Positions 38,401-51,469 of a stretch of DNA of 64,000 nucleotides are shown one piece after another (position 1 is the first letter of the stretch; every line of letters begins with the position of its first letter). The position numbers and the translations under genes are program-made. The stretch comes from Porites lobata. Its lineage: Eukaryota > Cnidaria > Anthozoa > Scleractinia > Poritidae. Location: positions 1,123,501-1,187,500 of the forward strand of contig CALNXK010000070.1 of the NCBI GenBank assembly GCA_942486035.1, written 5' to 3'. The notes beneath the pieces are model-generated. The model made no database searches, was not told where the DNA came from, and was given only the letters and a program-made list of their open reading frames with translations.

Positions 38401-40312
38401 CAACTACATATACAGTGTGAATCAGTCAATCACTGAATTGAAAATAATGGTAATGAGAAGTTTAAACTTATAAATAATTAATGCAGGATATTTCGGCAAA
38501 ATCTTTTAGAACAGACATTTCCTGAGGACGTTTACATGCATATGGGTCACTTTTGACGAAGTGTGTCAAGAAAAATGAATTCTCCTAGCTCTACATCAGT
38601 CAGACCTTGATTCTAAATTTATAAGTTATGTTTAATTTTTTTTTGACAAGGGCAATGAATAAAAATTCATCGATTAGACCTCAATAATTAACGAATGAGT
38701 TTTCCAGCCGAAAATATAATTAGTCTGAATACAAGGAAATTATCTTTTTATAGTCCCTTATAATTTTATCAAACGCATCCCAATTTCAAATCTGATGTTT
38801 CTAGCTTAAAAATTTAAGCCGGAAACTATTCGATAAACTCGTAGTTTTAGAGGTGTTGTCAAGGGTAGCCTACACTTAAAATCCCTCCCTTTTTTATACC
38901 AATACATCCTGGTTTGTTACATAACGATCCATAACGAATTTCCGAAGATGTATCTGCCTCATAACACCTCATATCCAGAATCTTTTGGTGAGGTAGCGTT
39001 ATCTTAGCCCAAACTAATTTTTTTACGTTTGCCCTGGGTTTTTCGAGACGAGCGAATGAAAGACATTCTATTCTCTCGTCGGCTTACTAACTGAGAGCCT
39101 GAACAAGGCTAATTCTGGCTAAAATTGAATGAATGAGCTAGTCCCGTCGATGAACTAGTTTTAATTCGCGACCCTAGCTGCAATAATACCTGATCGTGTT
39201 GCATCCAAGGATGTATCTTCATCGTAAAGAACTGTAAAAACTATGCATAACACTCTTAGCCTCCAAGTGGTCAACAGTAGTATCCTCATTACTTTTAAAT
39301 TTTAAAACAGACTGGGGCAACATCCCCATTTCATTTTTTCGAACTCGAAGAGAATCGTTTTTTTTTTTTTCATTTTTAGCTGATGACGTCGCTTATTGGG
39401 ATTACCGGCAGATAAAACCGGGACTGACTCAGCGACAAGCTTTTAATACCGGAACACACAGTGTGAGGTTTCAATAATTGTTGTATTTAGTATTAGAGGC
39501 ATCTGAATGACCTATTTTAGTCTTCGGCAAACATTCTTCTCTCGCCGGTACAAATATAGCAAATGCTGGACTAGTTTCTTCGACAACTTCTCGACGATCT
39601 TTTGACTGTCAAAAGGTACTTGATATTAGCCTTGGCAAAGACAGCGTTTAGAGTACGATCCTGCCGTGGGAATCAGTCAAGTTTTATTAGTGGATCTTTG
39701 ATTTGGTAGCCTTCGAAAAAACATACAGCCCGTCCTAATCGTCCACCAATTAATTGTGTGTTTTTCAACAACAAGCTCGATCACAATTAATTAAAATCGC
39801 CCTTGCCTGCTGATAAGCTTTGATCTGTTTTGGTTGAATTTGTCTTTTTAAAATTCACCCATTGCATAATATCCAAAAGCTTTTTTCTGTTAAAAATGAA
39901 GAAAAATTTTCAGCTTTTCCAGTTTCAAAAAGCGGATTCCAAACCACCTTACACAGTACTTCACTAACATTGATAACATAAAATTCACGAAACCTGAATT
40001 TCAAGGAAACTTCTGATCGATCTGTCATGAATTGTGTTGTGTTGCAAAAGTTATAACTTCAGAATAATTAAGCCCGTGTGAGGAAAAAAACGAAAAGAGT
40101 TGACTGTTGTCAGTAAATTCACGCGTGAAACCTTGTATGCTCCCTAGTATCATTAGCCAAATTACTTTCATGTCTTACCAAGGAGTAGTTTAAGTGTTTA
40201 GAAACATCACGAAAATTGTATATAAGCTTATATGGAAATGTTGCATTGAGGCAAGGTAAAGTCTAGTGTTTTGAGGTGGCTCGATCCGGTTTTTCGATTA
40301 CAATACCTGTTA

Positions 40313-40924
40313 GGGAGCTTAAGCAACACCGTGACTGGCAACATCGACGGCTAAGAAAACATCACTTGAAAAGGGAATTCGCGTTGCTTCAAGCTTTATC
40401 GCCATTATTACGTCTTGTTCAGCTCGCCAAATGCTGGCGAACGTTTCTAGAGTTGAATGTGTTCGAGTCCTCTACAAAACGTGAAATTAGGCCGTTTCAC
40501 GTCGTAATCGTTCAGTGACGGCTAGAAAGACACATAAAGCATGCCAATCTAAACCTATTCCTTTTTTGCCGTTTTCGTTGCTGTCGCCGTCGTCGTTGCT
40601 GGTACCTGAGAGGCCGATTAGCGCTAATCAAGGATTAAAATTTTGTTCTACTTTTTGCATTTACCTTTCTGATGCATTGCCTAGAGTAACATTTTGTGTT
40701 GTCATAACTATATCTCAGAGTAAAGGCTCAATTACAGTATGTCGTAAGCTTGAGTTGCATGTTCTTAGACAAGGAAACCTTGCTCAAAATTTGGGTCAAT
40801 CTTGGATTAAACGTAACCATCTTTCTAAGAACTGGGCCGTGCAAAGTTGTTGTTTTACCAATCTAAACTTATTGCTTTTTTGCCGTTCTCGCTGCCGTCG
40901 CCCGTCGTCGTTGCTTAAGCTCCC
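40313..40924. mobile_element. composite MITE, 'gggagcttaagcaac' family
   Basis: TA-flanked (40311-40312 and 40925-40926) with inverted GGGAGCTTAAGC ends. A second internal right-end sequence (about 40540-40598) repeats the terminal one at 40857-40924, so the element looks like a nested or partly duplicated copy. Confidence 0.7.
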
Positions 40925-40935
40925 TAATAGAGAGA

Positions 40936-41172
40936 TTAATTAAGATTCACGTTTACCGCATGCGGCAAACGGCAAACGTCAGTGGAGAATTTCTCAGAAT
41001 AGAAAATAAGCAGTTAAAAAAGGTCCAGAACGATTCTTGTGGACAAAACTAGCATAAAACTACTTATTTTTGTGTAGAAGCAATAAACGGTAAACGAAAA
41101 ATAGGGGGAAAACTTGGTCACGTGGTGCAAATTCACGTTTGCCGTTTGGCGTAAACGTGAATCTTAATCTCT
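40936..41172. mobile_element. foldback MITE, 'aagattcacgttta' ends
   Basis: 'ttaagattcacgtttaccgc' and 'gcgtaaacgtgaatcttaa' are inverted at the ends, with a further 'gcggcaaacggcaaacg' pairing. It ends about 190 bp before the start of the small PAN gene. Confidence 0.75.
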
Positions 41173-41359
41173 GTATTCTCTTTGAACACGAACTGCAGAG
41201 ATACCTCAACCAAAACAGGAATTCTCGAATTTCACCTATTTGCTTAATCTACATTAGATTTCGAGACCGAAGTATCCTTGGAAACACGGCGACGCTATTG
41301 CCATGTATAACGCGGGAATACGAACACTAATGCCAGTGGAAAGTTGAATTGCTGAAACA

Positions 41360-42031
41360 ATGAGTTGGACGATAAATAGGAGTCGTGGGACTTCTTGGCC
41401 GTTATGCCTGTTGTTAACAATACACCTTGTCTCGTTGCACTTCTGTCAGTCTTCCGCTTAGTATTGTGTCAACTTCTGCTCGTAAGCCCTGAGCTAATAG
41501 AACTCAGTAAGGCGTTTTATGAGGGCTTATAAACAGGGGAACGGCTTGTAACCAGACGAAAAAAAGCGTTTCAAAACAAGCTACATTGCAGTGCTGATAA
41601 CAAATACTTTTTTCACTTGTAAAAAATCAGATTCATTTCAATACAAGCTAGTCCAGGCTTATATTCGGGGAGCTTATATCCGGATAGTTTTTTTTGGTTA
41701 ATACTATGCCCTACACTGCAGTATATCACCTCAAGCAGTGCTAATATCTTAAGCAACCTGTATTTCGCTCCCTCCTCCAACAGATGTGACAGGACATTCG
41801 CTTCTGATTCGGATTCATGAAGACGCCAGCCTTAGTAATCACGTGGTTATTATCGCGACAGTACACAGCGAAACAGAATGCGGAGTGCACTGTTCACATG
41901 ACCCGAGCTGTAGGTCTTTAAATGTCTGTGGAAGTGTAAATAATCTTCGCTTAAACAGTGCCACTTATCAGGACGTCAAAGACGATCTTCATTGGAAAAT
42001 CTTGTGTTCATATTACTGTGCAGTTATTTGA
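41360..42031 (+). CDS. small secreted PAN-like protein
   Basis: Two exons: 41360-41444 and 41784-42031, joined in phase 1, 110 aa. Exon 1 codes a signal-like N-terminus with the hydrophobic core PLCLLLTIHLVSL and ends at a GTCAGT donor. Exon 2 starts after CCAACAG and codes a PAN/apple-like unit (SETECGVHCSHDPSCRSLN, then NLRLNSATY). In the related exons nearby the second motif is NCELN or KCQLN, so a conserved cysteine is missing here. The same phase and module order appear in the other cluster genes. It may be a working divergent gene or a decaying one. Confidence 0.5.
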
Positions 42032-43186
42032 ACTGCACGTCAGCAGTAATGGACTGTATCAAATGCGCGCTATCCTCCTCTTTCTTTCATAACAAAGGAT
42101 AAGATAACTCCGAAAACAAAGGATATTGCTTTTCTAATCACAATGTGTTTATTTTCAGTTAGAGACATCAACGTTTGCGTTAACCTATGCTGCACAAAAA
42201 AGTAAAGTACTACATTGAAAAATATACGTCGTATACCATGATAATTCGTACATTTTGTTAGAGCATCGAGACTATCGTACTTTGCTCTGAAAAACTATTA
42301 TGATTAATTGTTATTGTTATTATTGTTATCATTGATGGTATTATTAAAAAAAAAACTATGGAGTTAGTCATAAAGGCCACGACATAAACATAAAATCTAC
42401 AATTCACTAATCTAAATACCCCGCGTTTGCATTAATTTTTATACAATTCTGCTAGCGCCCCTGCATATATAGATAAGCATTATGGATCTCCTGAAAGCTC
42501 TTTCGAACACTGGTTAACCTTTTCTTAAGCTATAGGGCTCTACTGTCGCGCTTCTTCGACATTCGCCGAAAATCGAGTGAAAGCGTCTAATAACGTGAGT
42601 TGGAAGCCACGCTACTGTTGCCTTTCGAAAAAGTATTTGAAATGCATGTTTTCTACGTATTTTTAAGAATCTAGAAAATCCATAATGTTTTGGAGAAGAT
42701 CGACATCGTGCGGTTTCAAACTAACTCAGAAGTGATACAATCTGCGTGCGCTACTCTGTTTGAAATATTTGGATCTCATTAATGGGTTCTTTGTCATCAA
42801 AGATTTGTGGAAAACACGTTAATAAAAACTCCGCTGAGTGGCGGCTAATGTATGGCTCTATCAAGGGTTTATTTAATAAAACTTTTACAAGTGTAGTTTA
42901 CAGGTGTAGCCATTGTTTTAGATTCTGAAACCAATAACTACTCTTGTAAATATATCGAAAATATAAATTACGTTGTAAAAGTTTTCTTAAATTGACCCCA
43001 GTACTGAAGAATACTTACAAAAAATCAACTGTTGATTCATTGCCGTCATTCATGAAATGCCGCGGAGAAAGTTTTCCTTTAAATGGTTACAAATCTAATC
43101 AGGTTTTTATCAAGTAAAATTTATCCAATAATTTAAAATTAGTTATGCAAGTGACTCAGTGTTACAACATTGTCTAAACATTTGTA
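42032..43186. other. intergenic, no features seen
   Basis: AT-rich sequence between the plus-strand PAN gene and the 3' end of the first SLC17 gene. A short T/A-rich microsatellite-like tract is at about 42308-42355. No coding frames of note. Confidence 0.5.
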
Positions 43187-43447
43187 GCCTGAGAAAACAG
43201 CCGACATTTCTTTGTCACCACTGCATTTGCCCGCGAAATGTTTCTATACTGATGAAGTGTCACTACCCAGATGAGGATAGTGCCTCTAATTGGTTAATTA
43301 AGCAAATTTTCAACCAATCAGAGACACTACCCACATCAGGGTAGTGACGCGTCGTCAGTATGAAATATCTGCTCGTTTTTAATTTTGGAAGTCACTTCAC
43401 AGGGATTCCAGCAGTATCGTCGAGAAATGTCGGGTTTTTTCTCAGGC
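43187..43447. mobile_element. MITE that ends inside an SLC17 stop codon
   Basis: Inverted ends GCCTGAGAAAACAGCCGACA and its inverse, flanked by TA at 43185-43186 and 43448-43449. A near-identical family member is at 59154-59442. Its right terminal base and the adjacent TA form the TAG stop of the gene at 43447-50975. Confidence 0.85.
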
Positions 43448-46400
43448 TAGTACATTTGAAGACGTTTAACTTTGCTCTGCCATGTGTAATTCCTCTCTGC
43501 CTTCTTTTTCGGACCCTCACGGCCTGTTGCCCATGGCTGCAACTCGGCCGACATCAACAGACAAAAGAGAAGCATTCCTACGACGTATATAACAAACGTG
43601 ATCCAGAACACTGTCCGCCATTCTTCAGCTTTCTAAAGTGGGAAAAAAAGAAAAAAACACTTTTTTGTAGGCTTAAAAATGTTGGAGAAGAGTGAGTTTA
43701 TAAAAATATACCATGAAATCACGTGCTTTTTTCTTCATGTTTTGATGAAGATCATTCGGCGAAGATCCATCGACACCGCCGAAAAGAGTGCCTTAATACT
43801 CTAATTTTGCCAAGTTAGAGAGTGATACGGCGCTAAATGTTTAGCGAAGGTATAGCTCTTCAAGCTAGTAAAATTGTACCGGCAGAAGATTTGTATGGTA
43901 ACGTGACTGGTAAGTAACAAGTAGTTGTCCCTCACCATACAAAAGAGTCTACAAACGGCGGTAAAATCGTATGAGATTTCTTCTTTTTAAATAACTTTTA
44001 AACTTGGCAATTGTACTGCCGTAAATTCTTTGTCCCGAAGTTTTAGGCCTGGATTTATAGCATCTGTTTGCAGCGGTGTTAACCGATTTTCACTCACTGG
44101 TCCATGTCGAAAGTTGAAAAAAACCGTTGGACGGTCTGTTGAATATAAGTCACTGACCTTATTCACAGTAATAAATCCAACCATCATAGGACTGAGAAAA
44201 CCAGTTATTGTTCCCACTGTGTTGGTCAGACCCATGATTATACAAGCATACCGCGGAGCAATATCTAACATGTTAACATTATACCCAGAATGCATCAAAC
44301 CAGAGGCAGCGACGCCGATACACATACACGTGACCGCTATTGTGGCTGTTTTGGCGTAACCCGCGGCAACGATGAATGTGCCTGCTCCCAAGGCGCCTAA
44401 GAATTAAAGAAAATTTTAAGGATAAAGAATTAATTTGTAGGAACTTCCAACTGAATAGAATTGAGATGTACCCAACAGGGGCCAGTAAATAAAATGTGAA
44501 ATAAAGTCATCATGTTAAATAATAATAATAATAATAATAATAATGATAATAATGATGATAATGATAATGATAAAATATTTATAACGCGCCTTTTTTGTGC
44601 AAATATGATCAAAAGCAGTCTTGTGGTTAGTTGACGTCAAAGATGTTCAGCGCCTGATATTATGCGTTAAAGAGTCTCTTAAGTTTCATCCTTATTCTTA
44701 CTCCCTTCCCTCCCCCGCCCCCTCAACTTTCCCTTCTCTCAAGCAGAGCCCAAGAGGCGGTAGATCGCTCCGTATTACTAAGGCCTTAGAATCCTTACCA
44801 ACAGCAAAATATAGCCTTCTGACAGATCTGGTACTTAGTCCTCTCCTTTGCAAGAGATCAGCCGTAATGCCACCAAAGGGACCCGAGAGAGCTTTTACCA
44901 AGAACGGCGTAGCAGCGAGGAAACCCATCTGCGCGCAAGTAAGATAAGGGAATATATAGTCAGCCGGTCCAAAGTGGTGAACAGCTCTGTGATTGTCAGT
45001 AAACTTTTTAAAAATAATTCGAAAGATCCATGTGAACAGCTAATGTTTATTTTTGTAAATAATAAATGATGGTTGAGGATCAAATGAAAACAAACAAACG
45101 AACAGCCATCTTACAGTCGAACTTCCTTAATACAAGCGCAAAGAGAAGGAACGCAAGCTCCCCATTACAGAGCTTATTTCTTATTTAGAAGCATTTAGAT
45201 TCGAGAACGACTACCAGGACGAGATTTGCGAAAGTTTTTTCACTTATTCTTAAAAAAATAGACACCCTGGAATGATTCTCTTCACTTTTGTGCACCAGAA
45301 AAGTCTACAAGCTTATTTTTATTGAATGAGGTTAAACCCTCTACCGATCGCAAAGCGTTTTCCCGCCAAAGTGACGCTGGTTTACGCTCGCGCACTTCTT
45401 AGTATACAATTAAGAAAATCTCGTTCTCGCAGTCGTCCTCGTGTTGGAATCTGAAGGTCTCTTATGCTAGTCTGGACCAAGAGAGAATAATCTATTATAT
45501 CTCTCTTTTTTGGGCCAAAGCTAATGTTTAGAACGGACAGATTTCCGTTCAGAGGTAAAATTAGACCGTAGTCTTTCGAACATGAAATCAAGCGGTCAGA
45601 TAATTAGTCCACACCATCTAGCAATCAATGTTTTGCCTTTGAGGTTTGCATACCGTCTGTATATCGAAGTGTAAGATATCAAGAAGGAACATTGGCAAGC
45701 AGATGAGAATGGTGTATAGTCCCCAGTCTGAGGACAGGTTGCCAAACATAATTCCCCACACCGGAACTGATGTCAGAATGGACTTCCATGGAATCGCTGC
45801 ATTTTCCTAAATCGTAAACAAAAAACTTATTTAAAATAGAACAACGCATCGAAACGTATGTATCGCTTGACAATGCTGTAGCGGCGCGCGGTCTCACTGG
45901 CTACTTCGACGACACATGATATTATCATATATGATGAATGTCTATCTCAACAAATGTCTCTGAGCGGGTCAGAATTGCAGTTTTTACTCATGAATTTTGA
46001 CCCCTACTTTGTTTCATAGTCGATCGACTTAATTCTTTTTTGTTCTAAATCAAAAAATCACTATATGACCGGTCCGAAGGTTGATTTTTCTTCTCTCCAC
46101 TCTAAATGAGATGTAGTTTTTCTGGAGAAAACGTCAACATTTTCCCTTTAATTTATCTCATGATTATCTGACAACTAAGTCATATTTTTTTCAAATATAA
46201 TTTTAAAAGACTTACTAATTTGACTGCAACATAATTTTATGTTCTTAAAACATACGTCTAGTTGTGACCTTAATGCCACACAATACTCTGACTTACGTTT
46301 CCTTTATCAAAGCTTCGTTCGATGTAATTTCTCTCATCTTCTGAAATAGTTGGATGTACTGAAGGTGAATCGTGAACAATCAGCTGCCAGGCTACGAACC

Positions 46401-49400
46401 ACAGTATTCCAGCCGCTCCTGCATAACAACATAATGTAGCAGTTAGGAGTATATATTGCTACCAGAGGTTATTCTTCCATAACTTAGACAATTAGCAAGA
46501 CAAATTTGGTTGCTTCAGGGCGTATTGAAAATAAAATGGTCTCAAAAACGGCTTTGCTTTAGCTCCCTTTATTGCAGGTACCCATTTAGGATGTATGGAC
46601 ATTGGTGGATAGAGAAAGTGAGGAGCTAAAACGCCATAGCCTGACCAAATTTAAGTCCTAACCACCAGATACGAAGTGGGAAGCGTTCTGTTCATAGAGG
46701 AAATCATTTCACCATAAAATGTTTAGATGTCTGATAAAACTTCTAGTCTTTCCGTCCTTAATTTCACCTTATAAATGTTAAATTAACAATGTTAAATGCC
46801 ATGATACTTATTTTCTTGGTTATTCTCGACGTTGGACTCACCGAAGCAATAAAATACCGATGCCCAGCCTCCATCAAAACCATACATTGTTAACAGTCCA
46901 GATAATGGCATCGTTATGATGGTGCCCACGTGACAACCTAATAGACAACAATAAAAACAGATTTTCAGTCAAATGAAGATATGCTCGTCGCAGTAGTTTA
47001 GGTAGTAGCAATTTAAGCAATTGCTAATCAGATCGAAACAAAATTTGGGTGTTTCGTTGGCATTCCAGCCTATGGCCTCTACATTAGTAACGCAGTGCTC
47101 TACCAACTGCGCTGTAAAGACTCACAAATTGGGAGCACGCCAATTTGTTGAGTTCATTTTATAAATGGTACATGGAATGAAGATGATATAAACTGCGGAT
47201 TCCATGTTAAATGATGATATTATCGTCGCTGTTGTAATAGCAATTTACGCAATTACAAATTAACAATAACAAATAATAACAAACTAAAAATAACAAACTA
47301 AATGACAAAAATAATTAGACAGCAATGTCATGCGGGGTGCCATTTTCTGAAAAACTAAGACAAAAAAGATTTCTTCAGCACAGCAGCAAAATTGCTCTTC
47401 AACAATAAATTTCTCATTTATATCCTTCTTAGCCTCAATAGTCCTAACTCTGCTCATGACTCCTGATTCAAAGGACATCCTGATGGACTAGCAGTTCAAC
47501 TAAAAATTTGACCAGGGAGCTAATACTCGCTGCTACTCCAACATTTAAAGATGGCAAGCTCCGTGCAGTCTCACCTGAAATTGCCATGGTGACGAGTGTT
47601 GTTCTTTCCAAAGGTGGAGCCCATTTACTCCATATTGCGTGGTTACATGGAAAGACAGCGCCCTAAGCGATAAGTAAAAAAGTACATCACCCTACATTTC
47701 ATTTTCGGCACAGCAGTAACACAAAAAGTATTAAGAGAAGGTACTGCGGAACGAAGATCTTTCATCTGAATGGTACACCATAGGATTTTATACGCAGGCT
47801 CAAAAATTACAACCACAGACTAATCAAATAGTACTCCGTGAAATTACCGTTAAAGAAGTTTAGTTTGAATGGTTACATGATAGGCTGATCAAGAGTTTGG
47901 TCCACATACTCAAATGTTCAATTAGGAAGACAATTAATGTCCTATTTTAGAACTGATTAACCGGAAAGTTTCTTACCTCTTAGGCTATGTTTACACGGCA
48001 GCGGACGAGTTTTCGACCGGCTGATAAATTTGACCGGACGATTCGTACACACTGAACTTTTCCATATATTTGCTCTGTTTACGGAAATGAAAACCGGCTT
48101 CAATTTTTGAAACTTTCGTCAGTGGTTTTACCCATGTACAGAGCGCTACTTAGCAAATTTTAAATGAGCGTCTCCCAGCTGGGTGACCTAGCATCTATTC
48201 AACCACGCCTTTGGGGTACAAAAACTTTAGATGGTCATGGTAATAACACCGCGCTGGTCATATTTTCGACATTATTGTCTAGAAATTTGACCTCGATTTT
48301 GGCATTCAAAATTTTAGAATGGCTAGCCGTCTAAATTTTCGTACGGTGAAAGTAGTTTTGTGTTAATAGAACGCCTAAATGCAATTATTTTCAACCTCGA
48401 TCGACCGATCGCAAGAAAATTCGTCTTGTGTGGTTTGAACGTAGCCCCAGTCTTTGCTATTGGAGTCTCACATTAAAAAAAGGTATTCCGGGCATACCAG
48501 CATAAGTCCTTCTCCTGCTCTGACAGCTATTAATCCATATACACTATACCGAGTAGCCACAGGAGTCAGGAGAGTCAACATGGAGGCCAAAAAAATGGCA
48601 TATCCAAATATCCTGGTGCCGCCAAGCTTGAGTGCGAGGTAGCCGCCAGGAATCTGTAGGAAGGCGTAACCATAGTAGAATGAACCTAACACAATACCTA
48701 TGAATAAAATCATGTGATTGTTCTTTAGCAAGTCGACCTGGAGGGACATAAGTAAACTTAAGAAAAGACATTTTTGAGCGAAGCACGTCAACCTTGCTCT
48801 CTTGGGCGGAGTTTTAGCGCGATTTGTTGAGTAAATTGTCTCTATATGAGTAAAGATGTTTGGCACTTCAAATTCGCAACTGTCGAGGCATATCTGAAAA
48901 GTTTCATACCTTGGAGTTTTGAGTCCCAGTCAAACTCGGCTTCCTAACAGAACAGAACATCAACATAAGTTATCAAATGGAACTTAACGTAACGACAGGC
49001 TTCTCGATCAATGGAAAATGAATTAGATTAATCACACCGAAATAAGGCTAATATTCAGATGAGCGGGACGTTTCACCAAATTCTAAATAGATGTACCCTG
49101 GTAAATTTAGTCTATCCTGGATCCCCTATCACTGCGTAATTTTATTTTCGTTCGCTGGTGTAAATGTACTGATCTGCAAATATATTTAGAGGCTTTTTAC
49201 ATGGAGGGAGGAAGATCCTAGTACCAGAAAGATCCTAGAAGGCGGATCATCCTCGCGGCATATGTTTTCTGTATTCGACATCAATACAAAGGGTTGAACT
49301 CGTCCCTAACGCTATAGGATTTTCCTAGAACTAGGAAGATCCTAGCACCATGTAAACTGCCTTCGCTAGAAAGATCCTAGTACTAGGGACAAACCATTAA

Positions 49401-50975
49401 AAATTGGCGGCAGGTCGTTCAGTGGCTTATCATGGCAATGAAGGCCGACCATTTCGTTTGGCGTTACCATGAGCTGATTATTATGGTAATTCTGTTGAAA
49501 GGTAGTTATTAACGCAGTGAAGAAAGCAGAAGGGCCGAAATTGCATTTTTGTTTTTGTCGCCAGCCATTTTTAATTCCTTCTCGATCCTTCTCTACTTTA
49601 AACCCAAAGTAAAGTTGTTGTCCGCCTTCTACGATCTCCATCCCTCAATGTAAATAGCCCCTTAGCACACATTTCCGACGCACATGTAGGCTCGGTCTCT
49701 GGTCGTTGGATGGCTGATAAAAAAACAGGCGTGCATGCCCATTGGATATGTACTTGCCATTGGGTAGAGCTTCTCGCTTAAGAAATGACAAAAGGCAAGC
49801 TAAGCCTGAAGCCGAGAGGAAATTTGGGGGGAGAAAGGGGCAGCCACACCCGTTCATTTTCTCCCCTTTCCCCCAATTTTTTCCCTCCAAATTTTATTTG
49901 TGACCCTCCACAGAATTCTGATGCTAAAGGTGAAAGCGCACTCACGTCTTATGATCTTCCATTAAGAAACCTGTTTACATCCGCGCTGAAATAACTAAAG
50001 CATGACGTTTTACTGATTTAAGCCCTTGCGCCTTAGAAACTGCAAGGCTCAAGTGTATACGGCTATTTCGAGAAAGGTTGCTGGTCAAAGACCTCGGACA
50101 ACAAATGTGCACTCGACAATCCCGAAAGATAGTATGGGATATGATCAATACACTGTTCCTGATACTGTAGCTGTCGAACTTAATTTTGTTGCTTTCCTTT
50201 AGTACTCGTAAACATACGACCATGACCTCTCGAGCCACTATTTCAAATTTTGTTTGAAAACAGTGAACTTAAATCACCCAAAATAGCTTTCGGGATTGTC
50301 GTGTGCTTTTTTTTCCAACAATCTTTCTCTAAATAGCTGTATGCATGAAATGCAGGCGATATATGAACTTATCAGGATTAACTTTTAAAATAATGCACTT
50401 AAGTAAGATTTAATTGTTACCTTAAAATAAAATATAACACTGAAAGAGTGACTTCAGTCAACAAAAAAAACTATTAACCTGTTTTTAAATCAAAACAATA
50501 GATAACACATGAATGTTTCATAGCAGACTTTAAGCTAAAAATAAGATAGCAATTATTTGCCATTTTAAAATTAGGACTGGCCTTAAAAGAATAAAGGAAA
50601 AAAGTAAATTCTTACCCGTATAACGGTGTATCCTTTCTGGTGAATTGTATGATTATTCACCATTGCGCTGATAGCGACATTCAAATTAACACGCAAAGCG
50701 TACATGTTCATAAAACCAAGGAAAGTCATTATCATTAGGATATAGCGTTTAGGAAAGCTAAAACTTCTGCTAACAGCTCCACCACCTCTATCGCAATCAG
50801 ACTTTTCAGTTCTCTCCTCTCCATTGCCATTTGCTGACCGTTTCTTTCGTTTAATTGTAGGGCATTCACAGAATTGACAAAGAACTAAAAATCTTGACAT
50901 AAAGCGAAAACAAGCGTAGAGGCTGTTCAAGAATCGAGTTAGGCCTGACTCCAAGTTTCCTGTAGACTCTGTCAT
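43447..50975 (-). CDS. SLC17-family transporter A (sialin/VGLUT-like)
   Basis: Major-facilitator anion transporter of the SLC17 type, a family that moves organic anions with H+ or membrane potential, often in lysosomes or vesicles. Ten minus-strand exons: 50616-50975, 48910-48943, 48498-48697, 47575-47662, 46842-46937, 46297-46418, 45654-45806, 44799-44928, 44158-44396, 43447-43632; 535 aa. The N-terminus is long (about 80 residues) before PKRYILMIMTFLGF (helix 1) and ALRVNLNVAI. A glycosylation sequon (NNHT) lies in the first lumenal loop. Other family motifs are FYYGYAFLQIPGGYLA, NHAIWSKWAPP (His206) and GYNVNMLDIAPRYA in the late helices. The C-terminal tail is short and ends where a MITE is inserted. 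The substrate cannot be told from sequence. Confidence 0.9.
44518..44576. repeat. AAT/GAT microsatellite
   Basis: (AAT)n passing into (GAT/GATAAT)n repeats in an intron of SLC17 gene A. Confidence 0.8.
47055..47118 (-). mobile_element. tRNA-like SINE head fragment
   Basis: On the minus strand, 'gcgcagttggtagagca' is a good tRNA A-box region (about 47096-47114). About 30 bases later 'ggctggaatgcc' resembles a worn B-box. There is no clear body or tail; it is probably a truncated SINE of another family, in SLC17 A intron 4. Confidence 0.45.
48752..48875. mobile_element. half of a 'gacatttttgagcg' MITE
   Basis: 'cttaagaaaagacatttttgagcgaagcacgtcaacc' matches the left arm of the element at 29185-29406; the right arm is missing. 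It lies in intron 2 of SLC17 gene A. Confidence 0.5.
49190..49663. mobile_element. MITE-like element, 'tttacat' ends
   Basis: 'gaggctttttacatggaggga' at the left and 'tccctcaatgtaaatagcccc' at the right are inverted, and 'gatcctag' repeats fill the left third. It lies in intron 1 of SLC17 gene A. Confidence 0.6.
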
Positions 50976-51469
50976 CTTGGAAGTTTCTTTCTAGGGCACA
51001 TCATCTTGGCGTTATGGTGCGGAAAATATTCTCGGTGGACACCTTATCCACGTTTGGTCGGCCATATTGGGCTTTTAAAGGTGGTTCATTTATAATTTTA
51101 TTTTCTGCTGGTACTTTCATACATTTACCTGCATATCTCTGGCTATTACCAAGCAACGCATTCTTTGTAAATAATAATTAAAAAAAGGTTTCGTTAGAAA
51201 CCTTTATGACCTAAAACTTGTTTTATGGAAACAAGCAAAGTAATGTTAGTCCCATAGCAGCTCAGAGTGGTATTTTGCGGTGGTATTAACAAATATATAA
51301 TGTTTTATCTTTTACTGGCAAACATTCTGTGTGACTGAGCTGAACAGAATTCCACAGAACCTAAGGCCCCGCTGTGAACCTACCTAGAGCTATTCGTTAG
51401 AGGCATTTTCGGTGACCATTATATTGAAGTCAGCGAAACATAACAAGTTAAACCTTTGTATAGTGGGAA

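Larger units (their letters stand above)
36115..41359. other. intergenic, transposon-rich
   Basis: Between the secreted-protein gene on the minus strand and the small PAN gene on the plus strand. No gene-like frames. It contains MITEs at 37269-37490, 37846-38400, 40313-40924 and 40936-41172; the rest is AT-rich unique sequence. Confidence 0.6.
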
